The translations under genes were made by a program, and so were the position numbers. 64,000 bases of DNA from Cyathus striatus (taxonomy: Eukaryota > Basidiomycota > Agaricomycetes > Agaricales > Nidulariaceae): contig JAOVFP010000018.1 of NCBI GenBank assembly GCA_025738555.1, forward strand, positions 248,001-312,000, in the 5' to 3' direction. The first letter of the stretch is position 1, and each line of letters opens with the position of its first letter. Positions 56,430 to 64,000 of the stretch are shown in pieces. The notes beneath the pieces are model-generated. The model searched no databases. It was not told the DNA's origin and was given only the letters and a program-made list of their open reading frames with translations.

Positions 56430-58285
56430 TTTCAGCTCGCGATTTGAATGCTGCTGGGAGAGATATTGATATCAACAGTTATTCCAATCCAGAAAAAGGT
56501 ACGAGGACTACATTAATTTTATAGGCTGCACTAACCGAATCACGGTGGCATGACGAACATTAGTTGAAGGGCCCCTGGATGGCCTCAAAAAGCTGAACGC
56601 GGTAGGGGCCTTATGCAATTCTAGAGACAGTGGAAAACGTGCGCTATGCACTAAAAGCACCGGATCATCTCAGCTGAAGATACTTCAAGATAGGGTTCTA
56701 GATACTTCAACCAAAGAGAAGATATTTTGGTTATCCGGAGGCGTCGGGGCAGAGAAAAGTTCTATCGCCCAAAACTATTGCTCAATTTTGCACTGAAAGG
56801 GGCTGTCTGGCTGCCACCTTTTTTTAAAGCCGACGATGAGAAACGCTCACAAATGGACTGGTTGATCTCCACCCTGTTATTGCAGCTTGCAGCGCCTTTG
56901 AGAAATAGTCTGCGGGTTATAGAGGAATATTTAAAAGAACATCCTAAGGCACTGGTCGAGAAAGATCTTCAAGAACAATTTCACTTGCTAGTACAATATC
57001 CTACCTGGTCTAACACTTCAAATAGATGCGCTTGGAAGATCCCAAAATTGGTTGTAATCGATGCACTAGATGAGGCCAGTGACACCGATAAACTTCCGGA
57101 ATTTTTATCATCTGTGGTCAACAGTTTGGCTGAGCACAAATGTCATCCTTTACGGATCCTTCTTACTATCCGTCGCGAGCAACAAATATCGACCTAGAGC
57201 ATGACTATGAGTCAGATCATGACATTCGTCTATATCTTACTGATAAAATTGCGCTTATCCGCCCAAAACATATCCATGATTACCGTGAAAGACTTGAAGA
57301 CTGTATAGATTGACTCGTTGATCGATCGTCAGGACATTTCATTTACGCATCCACAGTGGACAAGTGTATTGACAGCGACATGGAAAATCAAGCTTTGGGA
57401 TTGTATTACATCCGTAGACGGATGAACTCCGGAGATTCGATTGGAAGTAGTGCTTACAAGGAGATTAACATGCTTTTACGCGCAGTCCTTACAAAAGCTA
57501 ATCAAGATGTACACGTATGTGTTGAAGTCGTAATCAAGCTATTGGCCATATACGCTTCGGCAAAACTAGGTCTCATCGAAGCTCAGACCAATCGTAATGT
57601 AGTTGCACAGGTAATATAGGTACCCGAAGACCTCGTGGTTCGTATACATCGACATATGCGCTCCCTCATTGTCCCAGTGGACGGGAGGTCCACGAAAATG
57701 GGATTTCTGCACAAATCATTTCTGGACTATCTTAATGATTCAACCCGTTCCAGATCATTTTCGATTGAGAACATTCGTTGCACACCACACTTTACACATG
57801 TTTCTGGTGCGAAACTTTGCAGATATATTGTGCATGCACTTACCCATTTAATGTATAGGAACTCGAAAAGGTACCACGCCATTAAGATTGGCCACAATTC
57901 AAAATGGATAGTGGTATCTGATTGCTCTGCAATGCTCCGGCCTAAACAGTGGGAAGTCATTGACAGCCGAATCTCTTTACACCGAGGAAGTTTTATAATA
58001 TACAGTATCGAATACCTAAACAAGTTACATGCCTTTCCAGGAAAAGTGAAGCCCACCGCGTTGACAGCAGAAATTCTCGATCTATTCATTATCATACCGT
58101 CTCGACGTGATATTTATGACGTGAGCAGTGGCGATATAGATATATGGGACCATGTTCCAAATTCGAAATTTAACTGCTCAGTTGGAACTTGGGAAGTCTC
58201 TGGGGGTCGTGGATGTCAATTAAGCCTTAGCTGCCTACGACGAATACTTGGGTGCAACTTGGGTGTTGACAGAATTAAAAAGTGA
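56430..58285 (+). pseudogene. NACHT-type NLR (STAND NTPase) pseudogene
   Basis: A short N-terminal motif (RDLNAAGRDIDINSYSNPEK) like those before NACHT domains in Agaricomycete NLRs. Then IFWLSGGVGAEKSSIAQNY at about 56725, a P-loop in which the expected GxGK-type glycine before Lys is Glu. A TGA follows near 56791. Beyond lie NACHT-like blocks (FFKADDEKRSQMDWLISTLL, IPKLVVIDALDEASDT, HPLRILLTIRREQQIST) with a stop near 57196 and another near 57311. The C-terminal part runs open 57635-58285 (MGFLHKSFLDYLNDSTRSRS). No repeat domain is recognisable. NLRs function in fungal self/non-self and defence responses; this copy is broken. Confidence 0.75.
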
Positions 58286-59026
58286 TAATCGATAAGCATG
58301 TGTGCCATTCTCGGACACCGTGCCATTATGTCAACGCGGGCTTGCTTTACTATTCTCTGCTCCCAAACCAGTTTCACCTCTTTTCTCAATGTGCATAATC
58401 CTGGCTTTATCGGACTTAGGAACCGATAAAATGGTCTTAAAAACATTGTTTTTGCACGTATTTTGACTTCCTTAATTTGAATCTGTAATTATTTTTCCCT
58501 AAAAAATTCAATTTCCTATCGTAATAAAATTGGTGGGATTCGCATGTTGCAAACTGTAGACGAGCCGAGACGCCTCCTCGGCTGAGTCATAAATAAGTGT
58601 AAGTACATATTTCACCACAGTAGGATAACCCTTGGCATCAACTTGGCATGTCAACATAAAGTCAAATATTCGGTACAACGGACTGAGGAAACGTTTTATA
58701 AGTTAGCACTTTTTGGTACAGGTTTCTAAAGCACGTTTTGTAACAAGGATTCAATCACATTCCTGCTTACAAACTCTCTCTTCCCTGTGATTATGTCAAC
58801 ATGTCTCGACGATTGCTCACTTGAAGAAGCTGTGATTCTTGTGCGTTCCTAGAGGCTAGATAACAGATTCGTACAAGGTTTGCACAGGTCTGCCGACTTC
58901 TGTTGACTAAATGTGGAAAAGTCTACAGTTCTAACAGTAACCCTGACATGCCCGCCCTGGCGCGTGACGTTAAGCGCCAATATGTCAAGCTATGGCAGGT
59001 TTGCTATATAATAACAGTATGTCTAG
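58286..59026. other. Intergenic, no recognised feature
   Basis: AT-rich. A possible 5' part of the following membrane-protein gene (frame around 58903-59109 with a hydrophobic run LLAFLLFLPFLSF) cannot be joined with confidence. Confidence 0.35.
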
Positions 59027-60003
59027 GAACGATCCACCTTTTGGCTTTTCTCCTGTTCCTCCCTTTCCTCTCTTTCTCACCTTCTTTGGAAGATTATTAT
59101 GCAAAATAGGACAATCCAACCTGACGATAAAAGTATTCAATTTGATGGAAAAGCATGGGTATCTACAGAGCCGTGTGCATTTATGACCTGCCTTCCCGGG
59201 GACTCTGTATCATTTACGTTTACAGGTATAATTCTCTGTTTATATCCATTATAATAACGTCTAACAATAGTTTAACACAGGGACAGCGATTTATTTTCTG
59301 TCTGATCTTCCAAGTGGAATTGTACAAATCGTGTTGGATAAAAATGCATCGATGGTGCAAACTTCACAGCCTTTAGGTTTCTCCAGTTCGACTTCGACTT
59401 GTACACAAAATGTCCTTTTTTATCGGGATAATTTGGACAACACCTCACATTCTATAATGGCTGAAGTTCGAGGGAGCGATGATAGTTCCAGCAGTTGTCT
59501 CTCATTCACGGGATTCATGTACGTTGTGAACTGCTTTGATCCGATATTTCAAAGAAACTCACATTCATTATTTTAGCGTAAGGACAGACGAGAATATCGG
59601 AGACGTTACTGCCTCAACGACAGAGGCTCCGAACGGAAAAGCCTCCAGTACATTTGCTATATCGTCATCCAGCTCTCCAGCACTATTTCCCGAGTCTAGT
59701 AATACCTCATCATCGACCGGTTCCCATGGGTTAAGCACAGGAGTAATCATTGGTATCGTCTGTGCTGCCATAGTTGCTTTGCTTATAATATTGAGTGGTA
59801 TTGTGCTCCTCGTTCGTCGGAACAGGCCAACAACTAGATTGGTGAATATCTTCGGAAATAGTACTGTCAATAATGTTGGAAGGAACCAAACCAATATGTC
59901 TACAGCTGATCATATTGAAAACTGGGACTCATACAATCAACGACATTCTCTTAACTTTAATTCGCGAAACGTTGGACCTGTGCCTGTGTCGTACCGGAGT
60001 TAG
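59027..60003 (+). CDS. Single-pass membrane protein with S/T-rich stalk
   Basis: Exons about 59027-59225, 59281-59518 and 59577-60003; the start is uncertain. The ectodomain begins MQNRTIQPDDKSIQFDGKAW (ATG 59099) with MTCLPGDSVSFTFTGTAIYF and LSFTGFIV, the beta-rich layout of a common basidiomycete surface-protein family. Then come a Ser/Thr-rich stalk (SSSSSPALFPESSNTSSS), one transmembrane helix (GVIIGIVCAAIVALLIILSG), a basic stop-transfer (VRRNRPTTR) and a cytoplasmic tail ending VPVSYRS. The signal peptide is missing from the frame I trust. A hydrophobic leader exists in another frame at 59020-59090, so either an upstream exon or a frameshift is involved. It is not part of the repeating unit elsewhere. 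Confidence 0.6.
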
Positions 60004-60181
60004 ATGCTGTTCTGTTTATTGGTTGTATTATTACTTAAAATTATAAAATATTTATTACTAATACATAGTATGTATACATGAATGATTGAGAGATTTCTCA
60101 CTGGAATGAGGTGTATTACACAAAGATTGCCTCTGGAGATTCAAGAAAACTTGATAGAGACACCTATAAAAATTGACTATA

Positions 60182-60385
60182 CTATACATTACAGCTCCAG
60201 CTATCATTCAAAGCCATAACCTCGTCTATATTGTTATCTACCACTTTTATATAATGATCTGTGTCCATCTGTATCAAACTCTTCGCATAGGTCATTGGAA
60301 AGTACGCTTTAATCTCCTCAACACTATGCTCCGCCATGTATTCTTCAAATATCTCCCGTGTCACGCAAAATACGACCTTTCGCAA
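60182..60385 (-). CDS. Possible small acidic protein (67 aa)
   Basis: Starts MRKVVFCVTREIFEEYMAEH and ends DEVMALNDSWSCNV. The composition is protein-like and not repetitive. No homology recognised. It could be an exon or remnant of a larger gene. Confidence 0.3.
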   Translation of the reverse strand: MRKVVFCVTREIFEEYMAEHSVEEIKAYFPMTYAKSLIQMDTDHYIKVVDNNIDEVMALNDSWSCNV

Positions 60386-60415
60386 ATTCGCAAATAGCGG
60401 ACTTGTAAGAGGCCC

Positions 60416-60560
60416 TTCCTACATCACATGATTTTGGAATACCTGCTGTTCCAGAAGAACTGAATGAACGTATTCAGGACTATCTTAAGGCTGATGAATC
60501 ATTGAAGTGGTATATCGGGAAGATTCATCATCCAATTTTTGAGGAGTATTGCGCTTATAA
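60416..60560 (+). pseudogene. C-terminal remnant of the small array gene
   Basis: Encodes FGIPAVPEELNERIQDYLKA, DESLKWYIGKIHHPIF, matching the last ~50 residues of the intact copy with the QEMCEWV segment deleted. Its presence marks unit 3 of the array. Confidence 0.7.
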
Positions 60561-60844
60561 TTGGACCACAAATACATAGTACATAGGTTTAAGCCGGATG
60601 TGATCTTCAATGCACCGAAGATATGGAATTTAAGATGCCCTCGTTTAAATTCTATCGATGGAGCTAATAAGCGAGGGAGTGCCAGGTATAGGAGGTGTGC
60701 TAGAGGGGCAAGGCTGAACGTGGACACCATGGCTGTTATCATGGATAACTACGCTAGGGGTGTCCCCTCCCCTACCTTTCAAGCTGCTATTAACACTCAT
60801 TTAGTCAGCTATCATAGAAATACAGCTCACATAACGCCTCGGAA

Positions 60845-61165
60845 GTCCACTTCCATGGCATTCATTTACAGCGCGCTTGAAATTGTGGCAGACACGAGTG
60901 CAGCATTACTTTCCTTAATATGTAATCTTAAGACTGTTACAATCGGTTACCTGTAGGAGCCAGTTTGTTCAACTTGGTTGGGAAATGCTTGTTTCATGTT
61001 AAAATTTAAGTCAGGGGATGCATTGCTGGTGTGTTATTTCATTGGTTATAGTTGCTGTACACGTCGAGTGACGTATTTGAAAGATATGGCATTTCTAATT
61101 AGTGAATAATGTGACTTGGATTAGATTCTGAACAATGTATTACAACTTCCAGTGATGGATGACAA
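60845..61165 (+). pseudogene. Relic of the seven-helix membrane protein gene
   Basis: Fragments match exon 1 of the intact copies (MAFIYSALEIVADTSAALLS, then WLGNACFMLKFKSGDALLVC in another frame, then the CTCG/TTGAGT-like exon end at about 61055) and the start of exon 3 (ACAACTTCCAGTGATGGATG near 61141). The rest is deleted. Confidence 0.75.
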
Positions 61166-62489
61166 TTGTTTACCTTCTGATATTGAAGTAAAGGTACTGG
61201 TCACTGAACGAAGGTCAAGGTATGAAGCGAGTGCCTGTAAAGAGGTCTTTAGCCCGATGTTAGTGCAGACTGAGAAGGCTCCCTTCAGAGACGACAGATC
61301 AATACCATCGAATCTCTAGAGATGTTTAAATCATAGCACATGTAACAGCCAGGCTATAGAATGCTTAATTTAACAATTTGGAATATTGAAGCTATGTCAT
61401 GTTGAAGAGGGAAACTTGGGTTTGAAGGTCCTACGCAAAGAAATGCGAGTCGCTGGCGCGTCCGTCCAGCGTAAGGGTTCTAAGGCGATAGAATAAAGTA
61501 GTTAGCGATGCATTTGAGAGAACGAATGACGCAAAAACAAAGAGAACTTTGAGTAGGAGTTCTGAGACAAGAGTGGGCGAATGAAGTTCGTTTCGACGAG
61601 TTGAAACGAATAAAGTGTTACAGAACAATGTAGACAGCGACAGAAGACGATTTTGAAACGCTTAAACGAGAGCTCGAGGCGGTAAACTTCACTGGATTGC
61701 TCGAGACCAAGATACACAGTTTAAATAGTAAATGAGAAAGAAATATACCTAAAAAGAGCGAAATGAGTGTAAGTAAAGCCAAGGATAAGATATGAATTGA
61801 ATTATTGTTCCAAGGAGCCAAAACGCGAGTCTGTTTGGAATAGAATGTAGAAAATGAATTAAAAGATAAGGGGAGAAAGAGAATATGTTGAGATGTCAAT
61901 ATGGAGATGATTAGACTTGAGGCGCCACTGTTGAGCGGTCTCTCGGTTACTTGAGTCGGTGTTATTAGCATTACTGTGGTGGTCTTGGTGTCGATTATAT
62001 GGTTAGCGTTGTGGCGAAGGGGGTGGAGGCGGAGTGCGTCGGGGAGCGTGTTGAGGTGGCAGAGACGATAGCATAGACGCGCTGTTTCAAGCTTGATGAC
62101 GTGAACACGTCACGTGACTGAACGCGTTCGCAGAACTTGTAGAATCGTTCGTTCCATAGTGCAGGCCGAACGCCTGCTCTACAATGGATAAGTCGTGATT
62201 ACTTGGGAGTGTTGAAAAACTTGCATCCTGAACTCTGGGTAGTAACATTCGAGTAAGTCACGGTTCGTGGGACGAAGTAAGGGGTACGCAAAGATTAGAA
62301 TGTGTGTCATGATGTCGATGTCGGGAAGTGTACTTACCCTGAAACATCCGTAGATAATCATATAACAAAGCACTTTGTATGAATATTCGAGGCGTTGAAC
62401 ATTTTTAAGTGGACAAAAAGATCCGAACGGAGAGCAAGTAACACGTTCATCGATATTATTCCTTCGCTTGAGTCGCTGTGAACGCGTCG
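61166..62489. other. Degenerate 3' flank of seven-helix gene (unit 3) with unknown insertion
   Basis: 61200-61470 and 62200-62489 resemble 14370-14950. Between them is ~0.7 kb without recognised genes; a TGTAGAGCAGGC-family stem-loop lies at 62157-62183. Confidence 0.5.
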
Positions 62490-63425
62490 AGCATAGAGAA
62501 ATAGCCGAAAGAAATGCGCGCGGACCACAAAGCGCCCACAAGCGCCAACGAGATAAAGTTATGCGAAAGGCACGTTGCCCGGAAGCATTCCCCGGTGTAC
62601 AAACAACTCGGCGCGCAAATACAATGGAAGCCGAGAATACCGAGGTTTATTTGGTTTATGCTTCCGATACAAACTCGCTGACATAATTTTACAGTTGATT
62701 TGGTGTTGCTCTGCCATCCCACCCATCCCCCCACCCCCTGGGCGCCGTGAGGGTCCTACAGATACACTCAAATCACGTCCTCGACTGTGGACGCGTCAAG
62801 CGTATAGAAATAGGCAAGAGGCACGTGAACCTATAGATAGCAAACCCAAAAAGCGCTCACAAGCGCCAACGAGGTAAAGATGTTGCACTGCCACTCGGAG
62901 GCATTTTCCCGGTGTACAAACAAACTGGCGTGCAAATATTGCGAAAAGAAGCCGAGAATACCGAGATATTTGGCTTACGCCTTCTGATACAATCAGTCCG
63001 ACGCAATTTTCGCAGTTCTTCCCAAGTTCGAATTCCGGTGCTGCTCACTACCATCTGCCTGCACTCTCCCACCTCCTCGATGCTATGAAAATCCTACAGA
63101 TACCCTTAAACCAGATCCTCGAGTTCTCTCGCAAGGAAAGGCTATTCCTACCGTCTTTGAAATCGCACATGAACCACCAGTGCACTAAGTACAAACAACG
63201 CCAAAGTTGCTATTGTGCGCCGGGGAGTCGGGACAATGGGACCCCGGACAATCCAGAGACGGGCAGGAACAAAAGAATGGGCGAACGGGAACGGGTGAGC
63301 TTTCTCTATCTTTCGTTTCTTTCTTCCTCTTACGCGATACCCCCTCTTTACAGTTGCGCTTGCGCAGCTCTGTACCATTCATCGTTTACGACATTCACGA
63401 CTATACCATACTGTAACTCACTATC
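62490..63425 (+). repeat. Two successive leader copies and type-I ABC upstream region (unit 4)
   Basis: Leader copy one starts near 62477 (GCGTCGAGCATAGAGAAATA), copy two near 62790 (GCGTCAAGCGTATAGAAATA). The second continues into the usual GTACAAACAACGCCAAAGTT block and a UTR intron (GTGAGCTTTCTCTATC...CTTTACAG, about 63295-63353). Confidence 0.7.
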
Positions 63426-64000
63426 ATGCATCGTTCGTCTTCATTGGTGGTTGATACCACCCCTACGCTCGAGTATGACCTGAACATCTCGTCGAGGACG
63501 TCCTTGGATTCTCAATTATCGGAAATCAAACTACCTTCACCCATCTCTCCCCCGCCTCCTCCTCCAGCTCCGACCCGAACGACATACACGCCCTCAATCA
63601 AACTACTCTTCACGCACCTCACACCACGACACAAACTCACCCTCCTACTCCCTGCAACAATTACCTCCCTAATCTTAGGCGGAATCGCACCATTCATAAC
63701 GACCGTCATCGGCCAAGCATTCGATGCCTTCTCTAAATTCCCACTCTCCCACCCCTCACCGCAAGATAAAGATACCCTTTTGCACGATATAGGGCTAGCT
63801 GCGCTCGAGTTTGTCGGGTTAGCTGTGGGCTCGATTGCCCTAGGGAGCTTGACGAGCAGTTTATGGATATGGACTGGGGAGGTTAATGTGCGGATGTTGA
63901 GGCGGCACGTTTATCATGGTGGCATGGCCCGTGATACGGAGTGGTTCGATACGCATCTTGGTGGAAACAACGATGCTGAGGGCCCGCTAGGGGCAGCTGG
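63426..64000 (+). CDS. ABC exporter, type I (copy G), 5' part, open to the window edge
   Basis: ATG at 63426. 191 codons without a stop: tail SSLVVDTTPTLEYDLNISSR, TSLDSQLSEIK, Pro-rich stretch, then TMD1 (HKLTLLLPATITSLILGGIA, IGQAFDAFSKFPLS, LGSLTSSLWIWTGEVNVRML) up to EGPLGAAG, just before the position of intron 1 in copies B and C. STE6-like ABC-B exporters move peptides, in the best known case a prenylated mating pheromone, across the plasma membrane. Whether this copy is complete cannot be seen; it is the only type-I copy with no lesion so far. Confidence 0.75.
   Translation, partial: MHRSSSLVVDTTPTLEYDLNISSRTSLDSQLSEIKLPSPISPPPPPPAPTRTTYTPSIKLLFTHLTPRHKLTLLLPATITSLILGGIAPFITTVIGQAFDAFSKFPLSHPSPQDKDTLLHDIGLAALEFVGLAVGSIALGSLTSSLWIWTGEVNVRMLRRHVYHGGMARDTEWFDTHLGGNNDAEGPLGAA

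Noticed and set aside
1..64000. CRISPR array, rRNA, tRNA genes or bacterial-type operons
   Set aside because: No regularly spaced identical repeats, no rRNA cores and no tRNA cloverleaf that I could see; the sequence is eukaryotic and intron-rich.

Overview
The window is genomic DNA of a filamentous basidiomycete, most likely an Agaricomycete. The support is dense short introns (about 35-60 nt, GT..AG), two transposons of the Plavaka transposase family, a decayed NACHT-type NLR gene, and families typical of that class (seven-helix membrane proteins, S/T-rich single-pass surface proteins). There are no operons, and I saw no rRNA, tRNA or CRISPR.

Large-scale layout: under the mobile elements lies a tandem array of one multi-gene unit of roughly 10-11 kb. 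The full order is [leader repeat] - ABC exporter type I (+) - small ~204-aa gene (-) - ABC exporter type II (+) - secreted RNase T2 (+) - seven-helix membrane protein (+) - next leader. Unit 0 (about 5.2-15.0 kb) has a small-gene exon, a type-II ABC relic and an intact seven-helix gene, but no RNase T2. Unit 1 (about 22.5-33.1 kb) and unit 2 (about 35.2-55.1 kb) each carry all five genes, whole or broken. Unit 3 (about 55.1-62.5 kb) has a type-I ABC relic, then an NLR pseudogene and a single-pass membrane protein gene where the middle genes should be, then remnants of the small and seven-helix genes. Unit 4 starts at 62.5 kb with a type-I ABC copy that is open to the window edge.

Preservation is uneven. 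All three full-length seven-helix genes are intact (337, 333 and 335 aa). Apart from the edge copy, every ABC copy is deleted, frameshifted or truncated. One RNase T2 copy has a stop codon inside its second active-site motif and the other has His to Asn in the same motif. One small-gene copy is intact.

Mobile elements interrupt the array, and its sister units supply empty sites. Plavaka-1 (15038-22481) and Plavaka-2 (45158-51630) each carry terminal inverted repeats, a 2-bp target duplication, an apparently complete transposase and a second gene. A 2.0-kb element with 10-bp target duplication (33148-35172) contains a nested 0.66-kb hAT-type MITE (34295-34957). A 2.5-kb inverted-repeat element (39986-42469) contains a nested 1.7-kb element with 8-bp target duplication and an unrecognised spliced gene (40639-42361). 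A PHD-finger transposon gene enters from the left edge (1-5002), and a second fragment of its family lies at 9.4-10.6 kb. Exon coordinates are inferred by eye from splice signals, reading-frame continuity and comparison among paralogous copies.
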